Shown piece by piece: positions 35,307 through 47,225 of a DNA stretch of 64,000 nt. The DNA comes from Vitrella brassicaformis (taxonomy: Eukaryota; Sar; Vitrellaceae). Positions within the stretch are counted from its first letter, which is position 1. The number at the start of each line of letters is the position of its first letter. The stretch is taken from the NCBI GenBank assembly GCA_001179505.1, contig CDMY01000329.1, positions 54,275 to 118,274 of the forward strand, given 5' to 3'. Below the pieces are notes generated by a model, which did no database searches, was not told the origin of the DNA, and worked only from the letters and a program-made list of their open reading frames with translations. The translations under genes were made by a program, and so were the position numbers.

Positions 35307-37457
35307 ATGATGCGATTGGTGGCGTATGCGAGCTTAGCTGAGGCGAGTTCCGGGAAAGGTAGGTAAGAGGTGAATGCATGTGTTGTGGTATGAGCCGTAT
35401 GAGCCACACCAACCCTTTCGAGGCCGCTGGATGCACACTTGCGCGCGGCGAAATCATGGTTGAAGTCCGGCACGTCAGCTACTCCCGCACACTGCTGCCT
35501 TGTGGCACTAGAACCGACGAGGCCACCGCCAGCGCAGCTCACCTGGACAGATGCCAGCCGAAACCGACAAGATTCGCCGCTCTTGCGATTGGTACGCTGG
35601 CCGATGAATGGATGGATGGATGGATTTGGATGACTCGTGTGTTGTCTGATTGTGGCAGGTCGTGTGTGTGGGTGTGGCCAAGACGTCAAGGGCATTAGCG
35701 AGGGAGAACACGTCATTGGTAAGGTACATGAATGGATGGCAGCAGGAGCCGAAATCGTGACTGCTCACGCCGCCTCCCTGTCTGTGTGTCCGTGTAAGGC
35801 TATCTGCCCTTCAGCCACACTGATGCTGCTGCCGTCGCTGCCAATTCGCGCATCAAAATCCCTTATTGGATGGCAGGTAAACTGGCTGTTGGCGTCTGGT
35901 TTGCTTCTCCTCATTGTCGCGATACTGTGTGTACAGTGCGGTGGTCGAGTAGAGCTGACGACGATTCACATGCCCGTGTGGTGGCTGCGGCGCTAAGCCC
36001 TCTGGTCGAATCACTCTACTGTAAGGAAGCACAGTAAGGCAGAACGATACTGCGTGACGGTTGTGTTGCATACTCAGGTGTGTCGCATTTCGTGCGCCCT
36101 CAGCCAGAGGACATCATACTCGTCGTGGCCACGCAAATGGTGTGTGAGGGAGAGGGAAAGGCACTCAGGGCCGGGCCGCATGGGCATGTCAGTCCTGTCA
36201 CATGAGATGGCGGTCGGCCTTGTGGTCAGAATTGGCGGCTGCGGTGCCTGCTGCAATGGCTGATCCTGAGAGGCCCTCACCTGTCCATCATCCTCGCAAT
36301 CCCAGCGGTAAGCAGCACACGGCAGCGACAGATCCCTGAGTGCACTTCCATTCTGTGTATCAGGAGGAGTTCCCCCGTCTGGGCATCGCCCCCCCGCCCC
36401 CACCCCCAGCCACCCACCTCTCGCACCTGCCCAATGGCACCTCGCCACCTGATTACCATGGCGACACTGCCGTCACATTGGATGCCCGCGCGGCTTTGCA
36501 GCTGAAGCCGCCGAAAGTGAAGCTGCCCTCGCCGTATGCATCTGCTGTGCAGGGGGCGCCAGAAGGGGCGGCCAACAAGGGAGGCAGCCCCACTCACAGC
36601 CGCAACAACAGCAGCAGCAGCACTGATGCGTGCCAAGGTGGGTGGGCCGATCGACAAGTTGCGAGTGCACTCAGGGACCCATATATCTGGCTGACCGTTA
36701 GTCCCGTGTCGTGTGTTCTCTCTCCTCCAGCCAAGGTGTGCGTGCTGCAGGAGGGCTTCAGCGAGCAGGTGCTGGCACTGACTGGCGGCATGGGGGCACA
36801 CACCATCCTCCAACTCGACTCCCCTCCGACCGACACCACCACCCAGCAGCCTCGTGAGCATGGAGGTGGCACCGTCGAGGCGTATGCGAGGACCTGCTCT
36901 GGCGGTGCTGCTGGAATGGGCGCGGGGGAGTCGCGGTTTGTGAGAGAACTGCTGGCGTGTGCGGCCCCTCTGGGTGAGAGGAGAGATCGGGCGCGTGTAC
37001 GGTGGGTGGGTGGGTAATTGTTCTATGTGTGTGTGGTGTGTGTGTGTGCAGGTCGTGTCATCATGTCGACACCGCTCTCACAGGTGAGTGAGGAGCCAGG
37101 GCAATCAGTGCAGCAAAGCGTCCGTCCATAATGAGTGCACTGCACTGCACTGATCCACACTCGTGTGGCTGGCTGGCTGGTTGGTTTGCGGTTCAGATGG
37201 ACCCTGTAGAGTGTGAGGCTCTGTACCTGAAGTCCCTCAGCCTCTCCTTCTTTGTGCCCCACCTGCCGCTGCTCACCAACACACACAACAGCCTCAGCAT
37301 GCGTAATTTAACAAGCAAACAACCGCTGTTGTCAATGATGTGATGCATGTCATGTGTCACTGCATCAGATGTGCTCGCGCGTGTGTTGGAGGCGATAGAG
37401 CATGGCGAGGTGTGGATGCCGTCGGCCGATGAGGTGGCGGGGACGGCGGAGGGATAG
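35307..37457 (+). CDS. Quinone oxidoreductase-like MDR protein (CRYZL1-like)
   Basis: The protein belongs to the zinc-lacking branch of the medium-chain dehydrogenase/reductase family; CRYZL1 function is poorly known. Exon 1 (35307-35362, MMRLVAYASLAEASSGKG) splices to 35395-35591 and then to 35659-35718. Joined, exons 2 and 3 read CTLARGEIMVEVRHVSYSRT and RVCGCGQDVKGISEGEHVIG, the N-terminal GroES-like fold. Next comes GYLPFSHTDAAAVAANSRIK, echoing the GD/E-VVG-LP stretch of CRYZL1. A short cofactor-domain part (EDIILVVATQM; GPHLSIILAIP) is interrupted by a Pro/Ser/Asn-rich insert of roughly 90 residues (about 36361-36640). The end (LYLKSLSLSFFVPHLPLL; DVLARVLEAIEHGEVW) matches the C-terminal MDR helix pattern; TAG is at 37455-37457. 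No GxGxxG loop is obvious, so catalytic activity is doubtful. About nine exons; edges in the middle are less certain. Confidence 0.7.
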
Positions 37458-39196
37458 TGGCAGAGTGAAGGTGGGTGTGGGTGTGGCGTCAGTGAGTGAG
37501 TGACGCTTGTGGCTTTAAGACGGTTGGTCCTGCCCGCTGTGTTGATGTGTAAATACGCTATGCGCTGGTCTGCGTCTGCCAGAAGCGGCTAGGGGACATT
37601 TAAGGTGTCTGCACCCTTCTGTGCGCGCTTAGATTGCAGCGCTTGCAGGCATGGATCGAACTCATCGCTCCCTGCACGTCCGTCTCACACCGGAGTCCAC
37701 TCTATCGACATGCACGACACCTGGCTTAGCGCTGGGCATGTTTCGCACACCACCCACCGGTAACGTGTGACCACATACGGGTGTCTTCCGCATGCAGCCT
37801 GACATTCCCGGTGGGGGGTTTACAAAACAGTCCCAGCGCGGAAACGCTTCACAAGCAGGATGCATCAAATACACCATAGCCCCTGGGCCCATCACCGTCA
37901 CTCCCCAACCCTGTCTGCTTGTTCTTTCTTCTCTCATCGCATCTCCTTCGTCGCTGCGTGCATCGTCTGTCCGCCCTTTCGACCACCCAGGCCACTTTCT
38001 GCCCTCCACCCATGGCTGCAGTCGTCATATCAGAGGTAGCGTTGTACTCTGATGACAGACCACAGCCAGGCGGGTTGACGGAAGCTAGCCGCGAGTGAAC
38101 AAGAGGGCGGGGCAGACGCCAGCACGCCAACAGTGCACACGAAAATAGTTTGAACTGGCTCGCTCTCTCTCTCTCCTTGCACCGCACCCACCCCACCCAT
38201 CCCCCCGCACCTTCATCCATCCACTCATCATAGCATGTGACACGTAGAAATGTAGACAGACAGGTAGGTAGGCAGGTAGACAGGTAGGTAGGCAGGTCTC
38301 CGTGCAGCGCTCACGCACGCACGTTGCTTCGCATACACTCGACACAACACAGCACGGCACGACACGGCACGGCACGACAAGTTACAAGAGGGTATATATG
38401 CCGCTCACCACTGCACACTCCCCTCCCCCTGCCCCGGCACCTCCCCCAGTCATCACCCACCCCAACCCGTCAATTGGACAGAAAAATGGCCAATAGGCTT
38501 GCTCTCAGACAGACAGACAGACAAGCAAAGAAAGTGGTGGACAGCCACAGGCCATTGGTCACACGAACAGCTGAATTCAGCGCGCATCCAGCACCGGCAG
38601 TGAGATCCTGATCTCGGTGTGATCAGACTCACTGCCAGGCCGATAGCATTCTGAATTCAACCGTCCATGTGACACGCAGTTAGATGTGACGTGACAGCAG
38701 CTATCAGTCAGGCAGACAGCAGGTTGTGTCCATCGCGAAAAACTCGTGACGTGACGTAGCCAGACAGCTGGGACGGGACAGGGATGGTATGGAGACGCGC
38801 CGCAAGAAGGCAGTGAATGCGGCACCATTGCCGCAGTTGCGAACGCGTATCGTATCAAGCGCTTCAGGCGGGCAGGCAGGCAGACAGACAGAAAGACAGA
38901 CAGACAGACAGACAGACAAGCACAGAAAGATCAGACAGACACACTCCCAGGCAGGCAGGCAGGCAGCCCGTGAGTGAGTGCTTGAGTCAGCCAGCCAGCC
39001 TCTCCCGACCGACCCGCACAGACACAAAGTCGTGAATTCCTGCCTCTGCGGATCTGATCTGGCGATGCTATGCTGGACTACTCACTCAGGGGTCGCCACT
39101 CGGGAAAGAAAAAGGACTGGCATCACACACATGCAATGCAATGGCTCTCTCCCCACCCCTCTCTCTCCCTCCCTCCCCCCTCCCTCCCCCTCCGTT
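37458..39196. other. Convergent intergenic region
   Basis: No gene is supported. A (CAGA)n/(GGCA)n stretch lies at about 38868-38965 and GGTAGGCAGGTAG repeats lie near 38260-38298. Open frames at 37660-38010 have no motif and no splice partner. Confidence 0.6.
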
Positions 39197-39699
39197 TCAC
39201 ATCTTGCGAGAGCACAGGACGCCGTGGATGGCGAGGGACGCGTCGTAGCAGGGCTCATTCTGCATCACGGTTGCGGGAGGGCTGGCCGCTGCCGACAGGG
39301 CAACACGCCTGCCCCTCTTCTCGACCCCACCCACAGCCGCAGGCGCCATGACGCTCTCCGCCTTGTCCGCCTTGGGCGCTGAGACCTTCACCGCACCAAT
39401 CAGGCTCACCAGCTGACACATCCACACACAGCACCACACCCACACAGACGGTCAGAGACATGACCTCCTCCCAGTGCCCGTGTCTCGGTGACGTTTACCT
39501 TTCTTTGCGCCTGGGTCGCCCGCAAGTACGATTGGCGGATCTGAGACAGCAGCGGGACGGCCGTTGCCCGCGGCACACGTGCAATGCTGCGGAGGGGCGT
39601 CATGGCGACGTGAGACGAGCGGGGCAGGGTGGAGATGGCGTGTGTGGACGACAGCCCGACGATGACCAGACCGATGATGCCGCTGCGGATGCCTTTCAT
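39197..39699 (-). CDS. Small secreted or organelle-targeted protein, unknown
   Basis: Two exons join in phase 0: ATG at 39697-39699 through Lys of ATQAQRK (about 39500), then LVSLIGAVKVSAPKADKAES (from about 39415) to TGA at 39197-39199, about 138 residues. The N-terminus (MKGIRSGIIGLVIVGLSSTHA) is a clear signal peptide with a cleavable THA end, followed by a basic Ser/Arg/Ala-rich stretch that could act as a plastid transit peptide. The mature part is Ala/Val-rich and ends NEPCYDASLAIHGVLCSRKM, with two Cys. No family recognised. It is followed downstream in the same direction by nothing within 1.7 kb and shares no close promoter. Confidence 0.65.
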
Positions 39700-40874
39700 C
39701 GTGGGTACGGCGCAGAGAGGGTGTTCGCGCAGATCAGGGAGGGGTTGGTGGCCTTGCAGAGGACGGAAGGAAGGAGATGGCGGAGAGATCTGAGGGCGGC
39801 AGAGCACGGACTGAAGGCTGCAAGGCCACCTTTTTTCTCTGTCGGATCTTACACCGTGAAACTGATGGCCACTGGCCGTGGATGCAAATCATTGCAGAGG
39901 GGAATTATGCAATCGTACTCATCTCTGCAGTGCCTGTGAGTCATTGTTAGCAAGGAGTTTAGTCCGTTCGTTCAGTTCGGTAGACTTGGCGATTGAGTGT
40001 CTCATTCAATTTGGTCCGTACGTCACCTGCAGGTGCGCCAAAAGAGGTGTGTGTCTGGTGTGTCTGTCTTGCGTCCTCTCATCCACTGGGGCGTGTGGGT
40101 TTCGACGAGCTGTGTGCGGCTCTTCGTCCGCCATGCCGGTGCCATCCGTCATGTCACATGATCATGCGACACAACCGATGGCACCGGCAGAGCGAACGGG
40201 GAAGCGCACACCCAATCAGAAACACCTACCTACACCCGGTCAGTCCATCCATCCATCCATCCAGCCAGCCAGCCAGCCAGCCAGCGGTGTTTCTCTCTCG
40301 CTGCGCGTCGGTGGTGTGACAGCCACCCTTCAAACAACAGGGAGACTGCATGTGAGCAGTCTGCTTGCGGTTCGCTGAGGGCCCGCCACGCGAGCAGAAC
40401 ACGCGACGAGAGAGAACACACACACCAACACAAACAAAGACAAACAACAGCACCCACCCAACTGGTTGGTCTAAGCCACTCACTCACATGAGAGCATGAC
40501 ACAGCAATCCCTCCCTCCACACCCACACCCCGATCAATCACTCTTTCTTCTGACAGACAGCCACAGGGTAGCAACCAACGAGCAACAAGCGCTAGGCAAA
40601 ACAGTGTGTACTGATCTGATCCAGACAGACATGGGCGGGTGGGGTGAGGCAGGCAGGCAGGCAGGCAATGGCAGACAGCATGGGATACGTCTACAGGGGG
40701 AGGGAGCTTCCTTAGTCAGTCGGGCGGGCGGCTCCCCAGAAGGGAGTGCGTGTGCACACGCACTCACACGCACGCACGCTGCCGTTGCAGCATGCTTGTG
40801 TGTGGATGCAGCACACACACGAGCAACAGCAACGGCAAGGGCAATAGCAAGGCAGGAAGAAAAAATGGCTACAA

Positions 40875-40910
40875 CACTCACACCCACACTCACACCCACA
40901 CTCACACCCA
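40875..40910. repeat. Three tandem copies of a 12-bp unit
   Basis: CACTCACACCCA is repeated three times without mismatch, flanked by (GGCA)n. Confidence 0.9.
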
Positions 40911-41111
40911 CGGCAGGCAGGCAGGCAGAAAGGCACCAATCATCCTCTCCCTCCCTCCCTCCCTCCCGTCATCCATATGGAGTATAGAAGCGGTGTTGTG
41001 CATGTCGTCGAGAGGTTGTGGATAATAATAATAATTTAAATACGGGTACGGGGCCAGCCGGGTGGTGCAATGCAAGCCCCGTCCGTTAGTTATTTCCCAC
41101 ACCCCCAACCC

Positions 41112-41138
41112 ACCGACCGACCGACCGACCGACCGACC
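41112..41138. repeat. (CCGA)n microsatellite
   Basis: Six to seven CCGA units occur in the downstream region of the large leftward gene. Confidence 0.9.
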
Positions 41139-41752
41139 AGCAAAGCAAATTAACCCACACCTTCCCCCCTCCCTCTCTGTCTAGATTGCGAGCTGTACAG
41201 GGCCACCGCGCAACGCAATACAACAGAGGGCAACGAAAATCGAAAGATCCGAGCAAAACGCCGGCCTGTCTGTCCGCGGGTCTGGTCTGTCTGTCTGTCT
41301 GTCTGTCGCTGAGCAAGTGGGTGAAAACACATGGTACATTACGTAGAGAATACAGCAAATGAGTTACGTACGGTAGGCAGACAGGCAGCAAAGTCCCCTC
41401 CGATACGCTGACACACACACACATGCAGGGACACGCACACATGTGTGCCCATCCCTCGCATGACGCACAGTCAGACCCTACAGCACACTAAGACAGACAG
41501 ACAGACACCGATGCAAAACGCACCCACTCGCTCGCCGATTCCCGCTAACCCACCCTGGAGCCACGGCGAATGTGTGCTGTGCGACCCTTACCACCTATCC
41601 TCCCACCCACCCACCCACACAGGAGGTCCCAACCATCCTGTCGGTATACATCAATCCATCCATCCATCCATGCGTCTCTTTCAAACACACACAGCCCTTT
41701 CTCATCCACACATCCATCCATCCATCCATCGGTAAGCCGCTCATCGTCTCAC

Positions 41753-44700
41753 TCAGTCGCTCGTGACCTTCCTGCTGGTGGTGTCATCCGGACCGCCCCC
41801 CTCCGCCCCAGCCAGCAGCCCACGCGCCTCCTTGCCCTTGCCCCGCTTCCAGCCGCCGAACCGAATGGGGCTGCTCGATCGACGCCTGTGACGCGACGCA
41901 ACGCCATCGCCACCACGTTCCTTTTCGCGACCCCTCCGGCCGCCCTTCCGATTGGCCGCCGCTGGATCGTCTGCACCGACTTTGGACGGCCTGCGGCGGA
42001 AGAGCCGCAAGATACCCCTGCCGCCCGCCTTGGTGTCTTGGCCCGGTCCCTGTCTGATGGGTGCGCTAGTGGGTGTGGTGGCGGGGATGGGTGTCACGGG
42101 GGGCGCCACGGGGCCGTCGGGGGCGTCGTGGGCTCCTCCTCCTCCTTTGCGAGAGGGGAGGGGCGGCTTGAGGCAGCACTTGGTCTTGGCGGGGGAGAGG
42201 CTGCGGTCGCGGCCCTCGGACGGGCTGCCCGCTTCCTCACTGACCACGGAGTAGAAGTCTGCTGTGACCGCGCTGGGCGGGGGATTGGCCAACGGACGAG
42301 GGCTGCACAGCACACAACCACATACACCGAGAGAGAGAGAGGCGCATTCTTGCTTCAACTTTTCTCCCGCCTTTCCCATGCGCATCGCATCTACCCACCG
42401 ACCTGGAGACACTGAGGTCGACGGTAGGTGGTTCGTTGCCAGCGTTCGACTGCGCGTCGAAGTACTGCGCCTCCGGTGGTGATCTTTCGCCGGCCTCGTC
42501 GATGTCGCCCTCCCCCGCCTCCAATTTAAACGCATTCATCGTTTCGGGCGGCCGCACTCCACTCTCCACGTTGAACGGTGAGCGCGCGTCTTGCCCATCA
42601 GATCTGATCCGATTGGGCGACAGCCAGTGGCCCTCCGCCGCAATCTCCTGCAGCACCTCCTGGTGGGGCGAGCCGATAGGCACGCGACGCAACTCGGGGG
42701 TGGTGGTCTCTGATGGACAGTGGTGGGCACAAGACACACACGCAGGCAGAGCAGACATACCCATGATGGTGTGCGCTTGGTGTCGCTGTGTGTGTGTGCG
42801 CGTGTGTGGCCTTTGCTGTACGTACGTGTGGCCCCAGGAGCCCATGGGGGCAATGCGGCGGATGCGGATTGCCAGTCGTGGACGGGGCCGGAGGAGATGG
42901 CCACCTGTGTGGGTGTGGTGTTCTTGGTGGGCGTGCCGCTGGGCGACACAGTCTTGTCAAACAGTCGGGGAGCGAAGTTGAGGGAGGGGGGGATGGGCGC
43001 CTCGGCGGTGCACGACGGCTCACTCGGGGCGCTCGAGTGACCAGACGAGTCGTTGTCGTGCGCAAGCTGACCTGCACACACACACACACACACACACAGA
43101 GGGAGAGAGAAAGAGAGATGAAGGGCGAGGTGGTGGGGGCGGCTTCGTCTCTCTGCAAAGCTCACCTTTCTCGACTTCGGGCACGGGCATCGGCTCCGGC
43201 TCCTCGTCGAGCTGCTCCTCCCTCTCTCTCTCTTTGTCCTTGTCATCATCTCTAGCCGCATCGTAAGCCCCCACCGTCGCGCTCGCACTCACACTCCACC
43301 CAAACCCAGCCCTGCCCAGGAATCCCCACCAGCTGCTGGCCGTCGCTGCTGACGATGCCGCTCCTGCCTGCTGATCCTGATCCTGCTGCTGCTGCTGCTC
43401 GAGCGGCTCGTCCTGTTGCGATGATGTGGTGGGCACCAGGGGCGTGGTGGCGCCGCCCCCGAAGTGCATGGCCTTGGGTGACGCGGGCCGCTTGGGGGGG
43501 CTGGTGATTGCCGCCGCCATGTCTGCGTCGGAGAAGTCGTCCGCGGCGGTCAGAATGCCCTGTGGCTCACCCGCAGCCTTTGCCGCGATGACCTGGATGG
43601 TGGCAGGCGAGATGGGCGAGGGCGGGCTGTTGAGCTGCTCGGTGGTGAACTTGTCGCAGGAGGCGTCGAAAACCGTCTGGGACACCCGCACCTTGTGGCC
43701 GGAATCGTCGGCCGTCAGGGTCACCTCACTCACACTCGGCGACGCTACTGCAGTAAATGGAGTGAATCAACCACACAGACATAGACAGCATAGAGAGAGA
43801 GAAAGACAGACAGACAGAGAGAGAGGGAGGGAGATGCATGCACATACAGTATTGCCTTTGCCGTCTTATCCGTCTTACCGTCATCTCTGAGGGTCTCCTT
43901 GGCAGCCTCCTCCTTGGTCTTCTCCCAAATGGTCACCAACGGCTCCCTGATCACACCGTTGGGCGTGAAGGCCGGCTTGGGGCCCACCTGGATGCCCGTC
44001 GGCGCGTAACCCCCACTCACAGGCTTCCGCTTCCCCGGCCCCCACATGGCTGCCCACATGCTCGTCCGCTCCGTCCCACGCGTCAGGGGCCCTTGGGGCG
44101 GCGGAGCAGCGGCTCCCGATGGTGCGCCGAACCCCTGATACACTCCGGGGGTGGCCACCCTGGCACCTTCACGCGCGGCCATGGCGCGCTGAGAGGCTTC
44201 AGAGAAGCGCTGGGGCGGGGGGGAGGGGGACCGCTCACGAGAAGTGCCTGGCGTGGCAGAAGCCGGTCTCTGACGGGCAGCTCCCTCTTCATGCGATGGG
44301 GTTGACGCGGACGATGCCGCCGTGGAGGCTGAGGCTGATGCCGATGCCGATGCGGCCTCGGCCTTGGCCGCCTTGGCTGCTCGTGCCTCCCTGGCCTCCC
44401 TCTCCTTGACGATCTTGTCAAACTTAGCGATGCTCCTGTCAAAGTCGGACAGCCCAATGCTCCTCAGGTACGCCGCCTGCTGCTGCCGAAACCGCTCGTA
44501 CTTCTCCTCCTCTACACGCCGTCTGTGGCCCTCGGGGTCCAGATGCCGATCTGCATGGGCCGGGTCGGCAATGAGCGCCAGGTCACGCAGGCGACGCTGC
44601 AGAAAGGTCTCCTTCGGCGGCTCCTGTGGACGAGAGGATTGCGTCCCCTCACTCACAGACGCCGACCGGCTGAGCGACGGCCCGCCCGACGTACGCGACG

Positions 44701-46107
44701 GTTTGGGGGGCGGTGGGGGTGGGGGCGGTGCGGCGGTTGGGGACCGTCGCTTGGGAACCTCCTGCTGCTTGAGGTCAAAAATGTGGTCGGACGGAGGCAC
44801 CGCGGGGGTGCCTGCCTTTGGCCTGGCCGGAACGTCCTTGGCCTTGTCCTTGGCGTGCTTGGGGATGCTGCTCTTGCGCACCACCGAGGGCTCGCCACCC
44901 GGATCCCCGCCGCCAGCAGCAGCCGAACGGTTGACCGTACGCTGGCCGGGAGGAGACGAGGGCGATGACCCACCACCACCACCACCAGCTGCAGCAGAAG
45001 GGGCGCTAGCAGCCGACGCAGGAGAGTCAGGTGTGCTGCTGGTGCTTGTGGTGGTGGTGGTGGTGGTGGGTGTGGTGAAGAGGCCGTTCTCTTTGAAAGT
45101 TCTCCTCATCTCGGGGTCGATGAGGGCGTTGACGCCGGCGGACATGGGCCGCCCGTCGGTGTGTGCGTCGGTGGGGATGAAGGCGCGCTTGGGTCGGGGG
45201 GGCGGGGNNNNNNNNNNNNNNNNNNNNNNNNNNNNNNNNNNNNNNNNNNNNNNNNNNNNNNNNNNNNNNNNNNNNNNNNNNNNNNNNNNNNNNNNNNNNN
45301 NNNNNNNNNNNNNNNNNNNNNNNNNNNNNNNNNNNNNNNNNNNNNNNNNNNNNNNNNNNNNNNNNNNNNNNNNNNNNNNNNNNNNNNNNNNNNNNNNNNN
45401 NNNNNNNNNNNNNNNNNNNNNNNNNNNNNNNNNNNNNNNNNNNNNNNNNNNNNNNNNNNNNNNNNNNNNNNNNNNNNNNNNNNNNNNNNNNNNNNNNNNN
45501 NNNNNNNGGGTTTGGGCGGGGCGGCGAGACCCGACGGGTGCTGTGTGGGCGACGCCATGGGCTGAGAGGACGGCCCTGCGGCGGGGGCAGGAGCCTCTGC
45601 GTGTGACAGACAGAGGAGAACAATGAGGGCATTTGCCGTACTCACACACACACACACGGGCACGCTCCACTGACTTGGCTGTGGTGCGTCATCGGGTATC
45701 CTGGCCGTGAAGACACTGGTGGAGGGCGGGTACACTGGTGCCCCCGCCAGCTGGTTGGGGTTGACGCCCACGGGTGGCGTATAGGGGATGCCCAGGTCCA
45801 CACGGTACAGCTGCGATGTGCCACGGAGAGAATTCGACGCAACCAGCTCCCAAAACTGTGTGACAAGCACACACACAAGCAGAGAGAGAGAAAGATATGG
45901 ACGAGAGCCCCCAGGTGACCTCCTGTCTGTCTGTCTGTCTGTCTGTGATAGGATACCTCTTCGAGTTCGAGTCTGTTCTTCTCGAGTATTTTGACGGCGG
46001 CGGCAGCGCCCTCCTTGAAGGGCAGCGACGGGCCGCTCTCATCCAGGTCGCACACCAACTGCAAATCCTCCAACATGCGCTTCAAATCCTGACCGTCAAG
46101 GAACCCT

Positions 46108-46140
<33 letters not shown>

Positions 46141-47050
46141 TACAGGGGAGGGTGTGAGGGTGTGTGGATGTGTGGATGGTGTGGATGGTGTGCGTGAGTG
46201 CGTCGCGTCTCGTTGCGTACCCTTGGCCCCCTGGTCGTATATGGCGAATATGAGAGAGAGGCGCAGAGCCCCCGAGACGGAGAACACGTTGTGCGGGCAC
46301 TTCCAGTCAATCAAAATGCACATGCAGTAAAACTCATCTGCCACACACACACCAAAACACAACCACACCACACCACACACTCTCCCCTTGTCTGTCTGTC
46401 TCCCTGTCTGTCTGTCGTTCACTCACTCCAGGAGAGGTATTTGCCGTTGCCATTAGCGGGGTTGACACAGACCTCCCACATGGAGCGGCGCGTCGACCGC
46501 AGGCCGTAGTTGTCCGCCTTGTCGGGCGCAAACAGCCGCCGCTGCACATCACGGATCCGCGGCTCCATCGTCCGCAGATGGTGGGCTGACACACACACAC
46601 AGACACCACACCACACCACACCACACCACACACAAATGAGAGAGAGTGAGACGACCAGACAGACGACACACACCCCTCCCTCCCTCCCTCCCTCCCTGTC
46701 TGTGTGTGTGTCTGTGTGTAGGCCACGGTGCGGACCGAGGTAGGAGTCCCAGTTTGTCTTTTTCATGATCATGATGTCTGAGGGAAGAACCTTGCATTAA
46801 CCGTAACACTCTGTGTCTGTATGTCCGTGATACCTTGCATGTTGACGTCGGTGTTTTGCTTCATCTGCCCCCAGAGGTACTGCGTGGCCTCCCGGTTGAA
46901 GCATATCTCCTCCCGCAGCCTGTCAAACAGCTCCGGCTGCACGAAGAAGTAGTTGCCCGGGTTCAGGGCCGCGCTGTGCACCTTCACCAGAAACGGACGA
47001 ATCTCCCCCTTCTTACGCTGAACCTCGTCAGAAGAATAGGCGTTCCCCAT
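41753..47050 (-). CDS. Large Met-Gly protein with degenerate EF-hand and disordered tail; contains a gap
   Basis: ATG at 47048-47050 starts MGNAYSSDEVQRKKGEIRPF, a strong N-myristoylation signal, implying membrane tethering. The N-terminal folded part is read across several small exons (about 45770-47050): FFVQPELFDRLREEICFNRE, YGLRSTRRSMWEVCVNP, YCMCILIDWKCPHNVFSVSG and LIFAIYDQGAKGFLDGQDLK. The last resembles an EF-hand whose loop keeps Asp1, Gly6, Leu8 and Asp12 but lacks other calcium ligands. The rest (about 41753-45700) is low complexity: Pro-rich around the N gap, an Arg/Glu/Ala-rich helix with RSIGLSDFDRSIAKFDKIVK near 44430, then Ser/Pro/Asp-rich segments and a basic tail ending TSRKVTSD. 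About nine to eleven exons. I know no family. Some downstream blocks could belong to a second gene; a continuous open reading between introns argues for one. Confidence 0.65.
45208..45507. other. Assembly gap (300 N) in a Pro-rich coding region
   Basis: Exactly 300 N, the same length as the other gap, so a placeholder. Flanks are GC-rich homopolymer-like (GGGTCGGGGGGGCGGGG on the left, GGGTTTGGGCGGGGCGG on the right) and encode Pro runs on the minus strand. The true missing length and whether coding sequence is lost are unknown. Confidence 0.9.
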
Positions 47051-47225
47051 CGCTCTTTCTTGACGATTGAGGGGCGCGCTGCGCAGGGGGAGTCGGATTT
47101 CAGTTGCGAGCTCAGAAACGATCCCATCTCAGCTACCAAATCTCAAGCTTTTTTTGGTTTGGTTCCTTGTACGAGGCCGAGGGCCTTCTGGGAAGGCCAT
47201 CCACAGTGCGAGAACCGGACTCCGG
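47051..47225. promoter_or_regulatory. Shared divergent promoter, Met-Gly protein / secreted protein
   Basis: This 175-bp interval lies between outward-facing starts. It contains TTGCGAGCTC (47104-47113), the reverse complement of GAGCTCGCAA. Confidence 0.6.

Larger units (their letters stand above)
39700..41752. other. Gene-poor interval with dense simple repeats
   Basis: No gene is supported in 2 kb between two leftward genes. It holds (CATC)n-(CAGC)n (about 40246-40283), (GGCA)n, a 12-bp tandem array, (CCGA)n and (CATC)n tracts, mostly CA/GA-rich on the + strand. That is the polarity expected of the 3' UTR of the large leftward gene that ends at 41753. Confidence 0.6.

Noticed and set aside
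37640-37690. tRNA gene on the minus strand (GAGTTCGATCC resembles a B box)
   Set aside because: No T-arm stem flanks the box and no A box, anticodon arm or acceptor stem can be folded around it.
37662-38009. Leftward ORF of 115 codons between CRYZL1-like and the small secreted gene
   Set aside because: It begins at GTG, has no splice partner, no motif and no support from repeat polarity.
40534-40911. Val/Cys-rich leftward frame in the gene-poor interval
   Set aside because: It encodes only the translation of 12-bp and GGCA repeats.
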